Positions 8,607 to 16,434 of a stretch of DNA of 39,983 nucleotides are shown one piece after another; position 1 is the stretch's first letter, and each line of letters opens with the position of its first letter. Both the position numbers and the translations under genes were made by a program. The notes under the pieces were generated by a model. The model was not told where the DNA came from. It saw only the letters and a list, made by a program, of their open reading frames with translations, and did no database searches. This DNA comes from an uncultured Oscillospiraceae bacterium (GTDB taxonomy: Bacteria > Bacillota > Clostridia > Oscillospirales > Oscillospiraceae). The stretch spans positions 1 through 39,983 of the forward strand of contig CAKTPP010000015.1 of NCBI GenBank assembly GCA_934591895.1, written 5' to 3'.

Positions 8607-9320
8607 TCACGAAGTGTGGTCAGCGAAAACGAGCATTGCTTCCTCCGCGCTCAGCTCCCTGTAAGCCCCCGGCGCCAGCGCCGGATCGAGCGTCAGCGCC
8701 CCGATCGACAGCCGGTGCAGCTGCAAAACCGGCGTCCCGCAGCCGGCGAGCATCCGCTTGACCATGTGGTATTTTCCCTCATAGACCGTCACGCGGCAGC
8801 CACCCTGCTCCGGCAGGCATTCGAGCCGCGCGGGCAGGCACTGCGTCCCGTCGCCGAGCACGACACCCTGCGCGAAGCGCTCCGCATCCGCGCGCGTCGG
8901 CAGCCCGTCCGTGCGCGCAAAATAGACCTTCGGCACGTGCTTTTTCGGCGTGATGACGCGGTGGACATAGTCCCCGTCGTCCGTGATAAGCAGCAGCCCG
9001 GTCGTGTCCTTGTCCAGACGCCCGGCCGGAACAAGGCCGAGGCGCTGCAGCTCCGGCGGGAACAGATCCAGCACGGTCGGCTGGCTGCGGTCGGTCGTCG
9101 CCGTGAGGACGCCGGACGGCTTGTGGAGCATATAATAATGGTATGTCTGGTAGCGCAGCGGCTGCCCGCGCAGACAGACGACCGCCGTCTCCGCGACCTT
9201 CTGCTCCGGCGCGGCGGCGGGTACACCGTCGACCGTGACCTCACCGCGGCGGATGCATGCCTTCGCCTCACGCCGGGAAGCGGCGCCGGTATCGGCCAGA
9301 TATTTATCCAGACGGATCAT
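8607..9320 (-). CDS. RsuA/RluB-family ribosomal pseudouridine synthase
   Basis: Isomerises a specific uridine of rRNA. The 237-aa protein has an N-terminal S4 RNA-binding domain (MIRLDKYLADTGAASRREAKACIRRGEVTVDG) and the catalytic domain with the aspartate motif GRLDKDTTGLLLIT, plus YHMVKRML near the C-terminus. Length is normal for RsuA. I cannot tell 16S from 23S specificity. The start at 9320 follows GGGGAGGGGAG. It is divergent from the DUF4830 gene at 9407. Confidence 0.92.
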   Translation of the reverse strand: MIRLDKYLADTGAASRREAKACIRRGEVTVDGVPAAAPEQKVAETAVVCLRGQPLRYQTYHYYMLHKPSGVLTATTDRSQPTVLDLFPPELQRLGLVPAGRLDKDTTGLLLITDDGDYVHRVITPKKHVPKVYFARTDGLPTRADAERFAQGVVLGDGTQCLPARLECLPEQGGCRVTVYEGKYHMVKRMLAGCGTPVLQLHRLSIGALTLDPALAPGAYRELSAEEAMLVFADHTS

Positions 9321-9406
9321 GTGCGCTCCCCTCCCCCGATCGTCAAACAGAGATAGTATAACATATCCTGCGGCAAATTTGAATAGATTTGTTCCGGGGT
9401 GTGGTT

Positions 9407-9853
9407 ATGAAGCTCAAATCCTTTCATTGGACAAGACGAACGGCCGTGTATGCGCTCATCGCGCTGGCGGCAGTGCTGGCGCTGCTGGTCATCTGGCGCA
9501 GCAACGGCGGCGTGCTCTCGGCGCACTACAACGTCACCACGACCGAGGGACGCATCGCCTACCTGCACGCGCTCGGCTGGGACGCCGATCCCGCAACCGA
9601 GACCGCGCAGGAGATCGTGCTCCCGCGCACATTTGACGGCGTGTTCGGCGATTACAACGCCCTGCAAAAGCAGCAGGGCTTCGACCTGTCGTTCTACGCC
9701 GGTGAGACGTGCAGCGTCTATACCTACCGCGTGACAAACTACGCCGGGACGGCGGACACGGTGCTCGCACAGCTGTTCGTCTACCGCAGCCACGTCATCG
9801 GCGGCGACATCCACGCGACCGCCATGGACGGCTTCATGCACGGTCTGCGGTGA
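9407..9853 (+). CDS. DUF4830 membrane-anchored protein
   Basis: A 148-aa protein with one N-terminal transmembrane helix (YALIALAAVLALLVIW) and an extracytoplasmic domain matching the DUF4830 pattern: GRIAYLHALGWD, a central FDGVFGDYNALQKQQGFDLSFY and the end VIGGDIHATAMDGFMHGL. Function is unknown. The ATG at 9407 (MKLKSF) is preferred over an upstream TTG because GGGGTG is placed correctly. Monocistronic; a bidirectional terminator follows. Confidence 0.85.
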   Translation: MKLKSFHWTRRTAVYALIALAAVLALLVIWRSNGGVLSAHYNVTTTEGRIAYLHALGWDADPATETAQEIVLPRTFDGVFGDYNALQKQQGFDLSFYAGETCSVYTYRVTNYAGTADTVLAQLFVYRSHVIGGDIHATAMDGFMHGLR

Positions 9854-9864
9854 GCGGAAAACCT

Positions 9865-9896
9865 CAGCGCCAAGGGCAGGCTTGCCCTTGGCGCTG
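9865..9896. terminator. Bidirectional terminator between convergent genes
   Basis: A perfect 14-bp inverted repeat (9865-9878 with 9883-9896) with loop GGCT lies between the DUF4830 gene (+) and the zinc-ribbon gene (-). The T-tracts are short on both sides (AAATTTATATT and GGTTTT), so efficiency is uncertain. Confidence 0.7.
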
Positions 9897-9934
9897 AAAT
9901 TTATATTGTATGGGCGCAGAGCACCGCCAGACGA

Positions 9935-10507
9935 TCATTCGATCTGCGCGCCGCATTTGTGGCAGTAGCGCGCATGCTCGCCCAATTCCGCCCCGCACCG
10001 ACGGCAGTAAGCAGGGCCGGATCGCTCCGATGCACCGGCAGCATCCGCTTGCTCCGAAGAAAACACCACACCCGGCCACGTCTGCGAATACTGCTGCGCC
10101 TTCCGCTCGCCAAAAATCAGGATCGCCATTGCATGCGACGAATAGGTCAGCCAGCCCGGAGTACTCGAAAGCAGCGGCAGCACGATGACGGCCAGAACCA
10201 CTACGGCGATCGCCGCGTTCCTGAAATACCACGTTGTCACGCAAGCGCGCTTTTGACCGTATTTCGTCATGAGCAGCACCGTCAGCCATCCGGCAAAAGC
10301 ATGGATCGCCACGCCTGCGATCGCGATCACAAGAAATGCCGCAACATGATCGCTGCTTTGAAAATCCCGATAGTGCCGATACCCCGCGGCGTGCGAAACG
10401 ACCACATTGAAAAATGCCCCGACGTTCCTGCTGAGGATGTACAAAGCCAGCGCGATCAAGGCACCAACGGCATAGTTCTGATAACGCTTCTTTTTGATAT
10501 GATCCAT
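9935..10507 (-). CDS. Membrane protein with C-terminal zinc ribbon
   Basis: A 190-aa protein of unknown function. Three or four hydrophobic segments (for example AVGALIALALYILSR, FLVIAIAGVAIHAFAGWLTVLLM, AIAVVVLAVIVLPLL) are followed by a C-terminal zinc ribbon with two CxxC pairs: YCRRCGAEL and YCHKCGAQI. Such ribbons are common in small clostridial membrane proteins. GGAGGCGAC precedes ATG 10507 (MDHIKKKR), so the longer frame to 10573 is rejected. Confidence 0.8.
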   Translation of the reverse strand: MDHIKKKRYQNYAVGALIALALYILSRNVGAFFNVVVSHAAGYRHYRDFQSSDHVAAFLVIAIAGVAIHAFAGWLTVLLMTKYGQKRACVTTWYFRNAAIAVVVLAVIVLPLLSSTPGWLTYSSHAMAILIFGERKAQQYSQTWPGVVFSSEQADAAGASERSGPAYCRRCGAELGEHARYCHKCGAQIE

Positions 10508-10591
10508 ATAGTCGCCTCCCAACTCCCGACCTTGCTTTACAGAAATTGTACACGAAACCGGCTGCATTTTCAATCCAAAGATTGCCCGGCC

Positions 10592-11224
10592 TCAGACCGC
10601 CGGACGCGCGGCGTAATCAGTATCGAGCGAATCGATGAGCGCCAGCACATTCCGGATCGCACGCTTGCGCTCGGCCGCTCTGCGCCGCGTCTGCTCCCTG
10701 TGCCAGCGCTTTGTACCCTTTCTGGGCGGCTCTTTGTGCTTCGGCGGCTTTTGCGCAAGGGCGGCGCGGGGCGCTTCCGGGTGATGCATCCGGTATGCAT
10801 CGTGACTCGTTATGTAGGTGAAATACTGCAGCAGGCTCCTGAAGCTGATGCGCTGGTTGTGATAGCCGCGAATGGCGGACGCCGCGTCAGAAGCGAGTGA
10901 TTTTGTGTTTTTGTGGTACAGCATGGTCTTCCCGCTCGGGCTGACGGTCACGCGCCACTGGCTGATCGGGCTGATGATCGAAAAATACCGGTCATTCCAA
11001 TGAAAGGACATGCCGTTTTCCCGACAGTAATCGAGGATGGTCATCTGCTCCTTTCGATACTGGCGGAGGATGGGGTTGCAGCGCCTGCAGAGCCTGTAGC
11101 CGGCATCAAGCGCTTCGGACAAGGTCTCGAACGTGCCGACCGACTCCGGAGCAAAGCCGCGGACGAGAAAACACGCTTGCGTGTGGACGATCTTCCGATG
11201 ACTTCGTTTGCTGTAGTAAAACAT
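10592..11224 (-). CDS. Unknown basic protein with Ada-like HxxxC...CxxC motif
   Basis: A 210-aa protein I cannot name. Near the N-terminus it has KIVHTQACFLV followed about 30 residues later by AGYRLCRRCNP. This spacing resembles the Ada-type metal-binding module (H-x3-C ... GYRPCKRC), so it may bind zinc. The C-terminal 60 residues are very basic (KPPKHKEPPRKGTKRWHREQTRRRAAERKR), suggesting nucleic-acid binding. ATG 11224 is chosen because an extended -10 element lies just upstream; a longer frame to 11347 would cross it. No partner gene is evident. Confidence 0.6.
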   Translation of the reverse strand: MFYYSKRSHRKIVHTQACFLVRGFAPESVGTFETLSEALDAGYRLCRRCNPILRQYRKEQMTILDYCRENGMSFHWNDRYFSIISPISQWRVTVSPSGKTMLYHKNTKSLASDAASAIRGYHNQRISFRSLLQYFTYITSHDAYRMHHPEAPRAALAQKPPKHKEPPRKGTKRWHREQTRRRAAERKRAIRNVLALIDSLDTDYAARPAV

Positions 11225-11254
11225 AAATCGCACCAGCCTTTCCGGTATGGTTCC

Positions 11255-11263
11255 ATCATAGCA
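11255..11263 (-). promoter_or_regulatory. Extended -10 promoter for the 10592-11224 gene
   Basis: On the minus strand TGCTATGAT forms an extended -10 element (TGn plus TATGAT, -10 hexamer 11260-11255). No good -35 is visible. The predicted start near 11248 leaves a leader of about 24 bases, which supports translation from ATG 11224. Confidence 0.4.
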
Positions 11264-11354
11264 GGTGCAGTGTACAATAATACGGACAGTCCTGACATCT
11301 CCACCGCCTGTCCGATCGAATGCACAAATATTTTCCGAAGTTCTCAAAAAAGTC

Positions 11355-11385
11355 TTGACCTAAAGTCAGGTCCAGGTGCTACCAT
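11355..11385 (+). promoter_or_regulatory. MerR-type promoter with 19-bp spacer
   Basis: TTGACC (11355-11360) and TACCAT (11380-11385) are separated by 19 bases instead of 17. The spacer carries an imperfect dyad (ACCT...AGGT), the arrangement that MerR-family activators untwist, as in NmlR/AdhR-type aldehyde-stress promoters. It precedes the flavodoxin cassette. No merR-like gene is present in the window, so the regulator must act from elsewhere or has been lost. Confidence 0.6.
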
Positions 11386-11428
11386 GAACATGTCACAAAA
11401 AGAAACAAGATACAAGGAGCGTTTTACG

Positions 11429-11968
11429 ATGCACAAAAAGGTGTTGATCATTTCCTCCAGCCCCCGCAAGGGCGGCAACTCCGAAACGCTGGCGGCGGCG
11501 TTTGCCAAGGGCGCACAGGCGGCAGGCACCCAAGCAGAGACCGTGTACCTTCGCGAAAAACGATACAGCTTTTGTAAGGGGTGCTTTGCCTGCCTGAAGC
11601 TGGGACACTGTGTCATCAAGGATGATGCCGTGGAGATCGCCGCAAAAATGCACGACGCAGATGTGCTGGTATTTGCTACGCATGTCTATTATTACAGCGT
11701 CAGCGGTCAGCTCAAGACAATGCTCGACCGAGCGAATTCCCTCTTTGACACAGACTACGCTTTTACCAAAGCCTATCTGCTGGCGGCAGCGGCTGAGGAT
11801 GAACCGGAAACCGTGTCCGGCGCAGTCAAGGCAGTACAGGGCTGGGTGGACTGCTTTCCTCGCTGTCAGTTGGTCGAAACGATATTTGCAGGCGGCGTAA
11901 CTGATGTCGGCGGCATTGCCGGACACCCCGCACTGGAACAAGCCTATCAGGCCGGAAAGGAGATTTGA
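11429..11968 (+). CDS. Flavodoxin-family NAD(P)H-dependent FMN reductase
   Basis: A 179-aa flavoprotein of the NADPH-dependent FMN reductase/iron-sulfur flavoprotein-like type. The FMN phosphate-binding loop ISSSPRKGGNSETLA is at residues 7-21, a CKGCFACLKLGHC cysteine cluster at about 49-61, and THVYYYSVSGQLKTMLDR follows in the flavin-binding region. AAGGAG lies upstream of ATG 11429. First gene of a three-gene cassette; its stop overlaps the ribosome-binding site of the next gene. It probably reduces quinones, nitro groups or disulfides, but the substrate is unknown. Confidence 0.85.
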   Translation: MHKKVLIISSSPRKGGNSETLAAAFAKGAQAAGTQAETVYLREKRYSFCKGCFACLKLGHCVIKDDAVEIAAKMHDADVLVFATHVYYYSVSGQLKTMLDRANSLFDTDYAFTKAYLLAAAAEDEPETVSGAVKAVQGWVDCFPRCQLVETIFAGGVTDVGGIAGHPALEQAYQAGKEI

Positions 11969-11970
11969 AC

Positions 11971-12941
11971 ATGCAGCAGCTACATCTGACACAGGAATGG
12001 GACAAGGTATTTCCCAGAAGCGATAAGGTAAATCACAAAAAAGTGACCTTTCACAACCGCTACGGCACCACACTGGCAGCGGATATGTATACACCGAAGG
12101 GTGCGGAGGGCAAGCTGCCCGCTATTGCCGTCAGCGGTCCGTTCGGTGCGGTAAAGGAGCAGTCCTCCGGCCTGTATGCGCAGAAAATGGCGGAGCTTGG
12201 CTTTCTGACGATTGCCTTTGACCCGTCCTATACCGGCGAGAGCGGCGGTGAGCCTCGCTATGTGGCATCGCCCGACATCAACACCGAGGATTTCTGCGCT
12301 GCGGTGGATTTCCTCTCCGTGCAGGAACGTGTTGACCCGGAGCGCATCGGTATCATCGGTATCTGCGGCTGGGGCGGTATGGCGATCAACGCCGCCGCCA
12401 TTGACACCCGCATCAAAGCGACTGCGGCTATGACCATGTACGACATGACCCGTGTAAACGCCAACGGCTACTTTGACAGTAGGATTCTGAGCAGACACGC
12501 TTTGAAAAGAGAGCAGCCTTGAATAAGCAGCGCACCGAGGACTACAAAAACGGAACCTATGCGCTGGCTGGCGGCGTAGTTGATCCGCTGCCGGAGGACG
12601 CACCGCAGTTTGTAAAGGACTATTACGCCTACTATAAGACTCCGCGAGGCTATCATCCCCGCAGCCTGAACTCCAACGGCGGCTGGAATGTGACGTCTTC
12701 GCTGTCGTTCCTGAATATGCCGATTTTGCAGTACAGCAGCGAGATCCGCTCCGCCGTGCTGCTGGTACACGGAGAGAAAGCACACTCCCGCTATTTCAGC
12801 GAGACGGCGTACAGCAACTTGACCGGTGATAATAAGGAATTACTCATCATACCCGGTGCCAGTCACACGGACCTTTACGATCAGATGGATGTAATTCCAT
12901 TTGAAAAGCTGAAGACGTTCTTTTCAGAGTATCTGAGATGA
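11971..12941 (+). pseudogene. Alpha/beta hydrolase split by a frameshift
   Basis: Two consecutive frames make one alpha/beta hydrolase of about 320 aa. The first part (11971-12522) has the oxyanion region AIAVSGPFGAVKEQSSGLYAQKMAELGF and a nucleophile-elbow segment GIIGICGWGG, where Cys replaces Ser as in dienelactone-hydrolase relatives. The second part (codons from about 12483 to 12941) continues with RTEDYKNGTYALAGG, VLLVHGEKAHS and the catalytic-His segment GASHTDLYDQM. At about 12480 the frame shifts: adding one base after GACAGT would give DSEDSEQTRFEKRAALN and rejoin the halves. It is either a true pseudogene or a sequencing error. AAAGGAG precedes ATG 11971. Confidence 0.8.
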
Positions 12942-13453
12942 AGCGGCATATTCCGCTCGTCCTGCTGCTGACAGTTGTGCTCTGCCTGAGCGGCTGCGCT
13001 GGCCGACCCGAACCGCCGACTTCCGCAGCAGAAAGCAAGAAATCCACCAAAGTGACAACGGAGGAAACGACCATGCCTGAAATTGACACAACCGAGCCAA
13101 TGCTGTTTTTGACCATTGACGGCACCGCTGTGGATGTTCAGTGGGAGAATAACGCTGCTGTTGCTGAGCTATATGCCCTTGCACAGAACACCATGATCGT
13201 GAACACTTCCGCCTATGGCGGCTTTGAGCAGGTCGGCAGTTTGCCTCAGAGCTTTTCCCGCAGCGATGCGCAGATGACCACGCAGCCGGGAAATATCGTT
13301 CTGTATTCCGGAAATCAGCTTGTTGTGTTTTTCGGCTCGAATTCGTGGAGCTATACCAAGCTGGGACATATCAGCGACCTGTCTGCCGATGAGCTTGCAG
13401 CATTGTTGGACAAAGAGCAGACGGTTATGGAGTTTCAGATAAAATCAAAGTAA
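12938..13453 (+). CDS. Cyclophilin-like-fold lipoprotein
   Basis: A 171-aa lipoprotein with signal peptide and lipobox LCLSGC (Cys at about 20), a Thr/Ser/Lys-rich linker, and a domain matching the cyclophilin-like family of bacteria (FLTIDGTAVDVQWENNAAV, GGFEQVGSLPQSF, GNIVLYSGNQLVVFFG). Its ATG overlaps the hydrolase stop (ATGA at 12938-12941), so it is the third gene of the MerR-promoter cassette. Such proteins often sit beside flavodoxins and alpha/beta hydrolases; the biochemical role is unknown. Confidence 0.85.
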   Translation: MKRHIPLVLLLTVVLCLSGCAGRPEPPTSAAESKKSTKVTTEETTMPEIDTTEPMLFLTIDGTAVDVQWENNAAVAELYALAQNTMIVNTSAYGGFEQVGSLPQSFSRSDAQMTTQPGNIVLYSGNQLVVFFGSNSWSYTKLGHISDLSADELAALLDKEQTVMEFQIKSK

Positions 13454-13490
13454 GCCGCGGACAGCAAGGCGGCTTGCCATGAGACAGAAA

Positions 13491-13527
13491 AGACCGCAGG
13501 CGGTTGAAGCCTGCGGTCTTTGTGTTT
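13491..13527 (+). terminator. Terminator of the flavodoxin cassette
   Basis: An 11-bp GC-rich stem (13491-13501 with 13509-13519) is followed by TTTGTGTTT. It ends the flavodoxin-hydrolase-lipoprotein transcript 37 bases after the last stop. Confidence 0.75.
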
Positions 13528-13617
13528 GGCAGGGCTTACCGCAGGCGGTCGCTGAAATCGGACGAAATGCAGCTCAGGAAGGATAAAGGCGCAATTCAGA
13601 AAACCGTATCAGAGCAG

Positions 13618-13659
13618 AAAAATCGAGTGGTCATAAGGGAAATCCCTTATGACCACTCG
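13618..13659 (-). terminator. Terminator of the tRNA-Pro gene
   Basis: A perfect 17-bp stem (13624-13640 with 13643-13659) with a two-base spacer is followed on the minus strand by ATTTTT. It begins three bases beyond the tRNA CCA end, so it terminates the tRNA transcript. Confidence 0.8.
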
Positions 13660-13662
13660 CCA

Positions 13663-13738
13663 TGGTCCGAGTGACAGGATTCGAACCTGCGGCATCCTGC
13701 TCCCAAAGCAGGCGCGCTACCAGCTGCGCTACACCCGG
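13663..13738 (-). tRNA. tRNA-Pro (anticodon UGG)
   Basis: The minus-strand sequence folds as a 76-nt tRNA with encoded CCA. The acceptor CCGGGTG pairs with CACTCGG (one G-U), the anticodon stem CCTGC/GCAGG encloses TTTGGGA with anticodon TGG, and the T-arm has GGTTCGAATCC. It is a single gene with its own terminator, next to an accessory cassette; tRNA 3' ends are common integration sites, though I see no attachment duplication here. Confidence 0.95.
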
Positions 13739-13783
13739 ATATGTACTTTTCTGCGCGGCTGCGGTCGTTTGCATACATTTAAT

Positions 13784-13836
13784 ATATATCGGCATATATC
13801 GGCGCTCTCCGCCTTGATATAGCGGCGCTCACCGCC
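13784..13836. repeat. Short tandem and direct repeats upstream of tRNA-Pro
   Basis: Two exact tandem copies of a 10-bp unit (ATATATCGGC, 13784-13803) overlap an 18-bp imperfect direct repeat (13796-13813 and 13819-13836, 16 of 18 identical). They lie within the 307-bp gap between tRNA-Pro and trmB, upstream of the tRNA on the minus strand. Apart from these repeats and the trmB promoter I see nothing else in this gap. Confidence 0.5.
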
Positions 13837-13973
13837 TCAGCCGTGTTCCGCGTTCCCGCTTTGCGGCCGTGCGCGTTTTCTGACTGCACGGCCGGCGGCA
13901 AATCTGCACATTCAGCAATTTGCGTAAAACAAAGTTTAACACATTCTTTAGAAATTCGCAACGGTTTTCTGCG

Positions 13974-14002
13974 TTGCAGTTTCGGGGCGGGTGTGGTATG
14001 CT
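13974..14002 (+). promoter_or_regulatory. Sigma-A promoter for trmB operon
   Basis: TTGCAG (13974-13979) and TATGCT (13997-14002) are separated by 17 bases, with the trmB start 44 bases downstream. Confidence 0.65.
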
Positions 14003-14045
14003 CTACAAGTAAAATTATGATCTGTCAGGACAGGAGCACCAACTT

Positions 14046-14735
14046 ATGAGAATGCGAAAAAAGCCCAACCTCGTCCCGCGCATGGCGCGCTGCGCCGCGA
14101 CCATGATCACCGAGCCCGAGGCGCTGCGCGGCCGCTGGCTGGAGCAGTTCCCCGGCCATCGGGCGCTGCAGCTCGAGCTTGGCTGCGGCAAGGGTCGTTT
14201 CACGACCGAGACCGCGGCGCAGAATCCGGACATTTTCCTCGCCGCGATCGAAAAAGTGCCGGACGCAATGGTCGTCGGCATGGAGCGCGTGACCGAGCGC
14301 GGGATCGATAACGTGCGCTTTCTGGATCGGGACGCCGCCAATCTGCTCGATATGTTTGCCCCCGGCGAGGTTTCGCGCATCTACATCAACTTCCCCGACC
14401 CGTGGAAAAAATCGCGCCAGCATAAGCGCCGCCTGACCTACGCGGGCTTTCTGGCGCTGTACGCAAACGTGCTGCCGCTCGGCGGCGAGATCTGGTTCAA
14501 GACCGACAACGACCCGCTGTTCGCCTTCTCCCTTGAGCAGTTCGAGCAGGAGGGCTGGCAGCTGCGCGATGTCACGCACGACCTGCACGCCGACGGCCCG
14601 GTCGGCGTCATGACCGACTACGAGGCAAAATTCTACGATCAGGGCATCACGATCAACCGCTGCGTGGCGGTGAAAACGGAGGACACGAAATGCGACTTGT
14701 ATCCTGGAATGTCAACGGACTGCGCGCCTGTGTGA
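14046..14735 (+). CDS. trmB: tRNA (guanine-N7-)-methyltransferase
   Basis: Methylates G46 of tRNA using SAM. The 229-aa product has the SAM motif LELGCGKG (43-50), the characteristic INFPDPWKKSRQHKRRL and the substrate-binding segment TDNDPLFAFS. The C-terminus is a little longer than usual because the frame continues 46 bases into xth. GGAG precedes ATG 14046. First gene of trmB-xth-dus-sigma-antisigma. Confidence 0.95.
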   Translation: MRMRKKPNLVPRMARCAATMITEPEALRGRWLEQFPGHRALQLELGCGKGRFTTETAAQNPDIFLAAIEKVPDAMVVGMERVTERGIDNVRFLDRDAANLLDMFAPGEVSRIYINFPDPWKKSRQHKRRLTYAGFLALYANVLPLGGEIWFKTDNDPLFAFSLEQFEQEGWQLRDVTHDLHADGPVGVMTDYEAKFYDQGITINRCVAVKTEDTKCDLYPGMSTDCAPV

Positions 14736-15445
14736 CCAAGGGCTTCACGGACACGTTCCGCGCGCTGGACGCCGACATCTTCTGCCTGCAGGAGACGAAG
14801 CTCCAGCCCGGGCAGATCACGCTCGAGCTGCCGGGGTATCATCAGTACTGGTGCAGCGCCGAGAAGAAGGGCTACTCCGGCACTGCCCTCTTCACGAAGG
14901 CCGAGCCGCTCGACGTGCAGTATAACCTCGGTCTGCCGCAGCACGATCTGGAGGGCCGCGTCATCACGGCCGAATACCCGGAGTTTTATCTTGTGTGCGT
15001 CTATACGCCGAACGCGCAGGACGGTCTGCGCCGGCTGGAATACCGGATGCAGTGGGACGATGCGTTCCGCGAGTTCGTCTGCTCGCTCGACCGGCACAAA
15101 CCGGTCGTGATCTGCGGCGACATGAACGTTGCAGCGGCCGAGATCGACCTGAAAAACCCGAAGCGCAACGTCGGCAACCCCGGCTTCAGCCCGGAAGAGC
15201 GCGCGAAGTTTCAGGAGCTGCTGCACGCCGGCTTCACCGACACGTTCCGCGCCCTGCACCCGGACGAGCGGGATGCCTACTCGTGGTGGAGCTACCGCTT
15301 CCACGCGCGGGAGAACAACGCCGGCTGGCGCATCGACTACTTCCTGTGCTCCGACCGCGCGGCGGAGAAGATAGAGACCGCCGGCATCCGTTCGGACATT
15401 TACGGCAGCGACCACTGCCCCGTGGAGCTTGAGATCGCATGGTGA
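14690..15445 (+). CDS. xth: Exodeoxyribonuclease III (AP endonuclease)
   Basis: DNA-repair nuclease cutting at abasic sites with 3'-5' exonuclease activity. The 251-aa sequence shows all EEP motifs: SWNVNGLRA, FCLQETKL with catalytic Glu35, YTPNAQ, GDMNVAAAEIDL and the catalytic GSDHCPV (Asp241-His242) near the end. The start follows GGAGG and overlaps trmB; the end overlaps dus by 7 bases, indicating translational coupling. Confidence 0.96.
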   Translation: MRLVSWNVNGLRACVTKGFTDTFRALDADIFCLQETKLQPGQITLELPGYHQYWCSAEKKGYSGTALFTKAEPLDVQYNLGLPQHDLEGRVITAEYPEFYLVCVYTPNAQDGLRRLEYRMQWDDAFREFVCSLDRHKPVVICGDMNVAAAEIDLKNPKRNVGNPGFSPEERAKFQELLHAGFTDTFRALHPDERDAYSWWSYRFHARENNAGWRIDYFLCSDRAAEKIETAGIRSDIYGSDHCPVELEIAW

Positions 15446-16413
15446 AGATCGGAAACGTGGACATCCGCGGCCCGCTCGTGCTCGCGCCCATGGCGGGCGT
15501 GACCGACGCGCCGTTTCGCGCGCTGTGCCGCACGCAGGGCGCCGCGCTCACCTATACGGAAATGGTGAGCGCCAAGGCGTTGGTCTATCATGACGAAAAA
15601 ACGAAGCAGCTGCTCTGGTCGCCGCCGGACGAGCACCCGGCCGCTGCGCAGATCTTCGGCCACGAGCCGGAGGTCATGGCCGAGGCCGCGCCCATGGCGC
15701 TGGAATACTCCGGCGCGGACATTCTCGACATCAACATGGGCTGTCCGGTCGGCAAGGTCATCCGCAGCGGCGACGGCTCGGCGCTCATGCGCGACCCCGA
15801 GCTCGCCGGGCGCGTCATCGAGGCGGTTGTCAGGGCCGTCGATGTACCCGTGACCGTAAAATTCCGCAAGGGCTGGGACGGCGGCAATGTCAACGCCGTG
15901 GCCTTTGCGCAGCTGTGCCAGCAGGCGGGCGCGGCCGCCGTCGCCGTGCACGGGCGCACGCGCGTGCAGATGTATTCCGGACGCGCCGATTGGGACATCA
16001 TCCGCGACGTCAAGCGCGCCGTGACGATCCCCGTCATCGCAAACGGCGATGTTTTTTCCGGTGCGGACGCGGCGCACATCCTGCGCTACACCGGCGCGGA
16101 TCTTGCGATGATCGGCCGCGGCAGCTTCGGCGATCCGTGGCTGTTCGCGCGCGGCAATGCCGCCATCGCGGGCGAGCCGGAGCCGGAGCTGCCGCCGCTG
16201 CGTGAGCGGATTGAGGCGGCGCTGCATCAGATCGAATCTGCCGCCGGCATCAAGGGTGAGCGGCTGGCGTGCCTTGAGGCACGCAGCCAGTTTTGCTGGT
16301 ATCTGCGCGGCGTGCCGCACGCCAACGCATACAAGCAGGAGGTCGTGCACGTGGAGACGCTCGACGACCTGCGGCGCATCACGCGCGCCATCCAGCGCGA
16401 CTTGCGGGACTGA
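15439..16413 (+). CDS. dus: tRNA-dihydrouridine synthase (DusB-type)
   Basis: FMN-dependent enzyme that reduces uridines of the tRNA D-loop. The 324-aa TIM barrel starts LVLAPMAGVTDAPFR, contains DINMGCPVGKVIRSGDGSALM with the catalytic Cys, VAVHGRTRVQMYSG and the phosphate-binding VIANGDVFSGADA and AMIGRGSFG. Typical length for DusB. It follows xth with overlap and precedes the sigma-factor gene by 21 bp. Confidence 0.94.
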   Translation: MVKIGNVDIRGPLVLAPMAGVTDAPFRALCRTQGAALTYTEMVSAKALVYHDEKTKQLLWSPPDEHPAAAQIFGHEPEVMAEAAPMALEYSGADILDINMGCPVGKVIRSGDGSALMRDPELAGRVIEAVVRAVDVPVTVKFRKGWDGGNVNAVAFAQLCQQAGAAAVAVHGRTRVQMYSGRADWDIIRDVKRAVTIPVIANGDVFSGADAAHILRYTGADLAMIGRGSFGDPWLFARGNAAIAGEPEPELPPLRERIEAALHQIESAAGIKGERLACLEARSQFCWYLRGVPHANAYKQEVVHVETLDDLRRITRAIQRDLRD

Positions 16414-16434
16414 CCGCGGAAAGGCAAGGAAACC

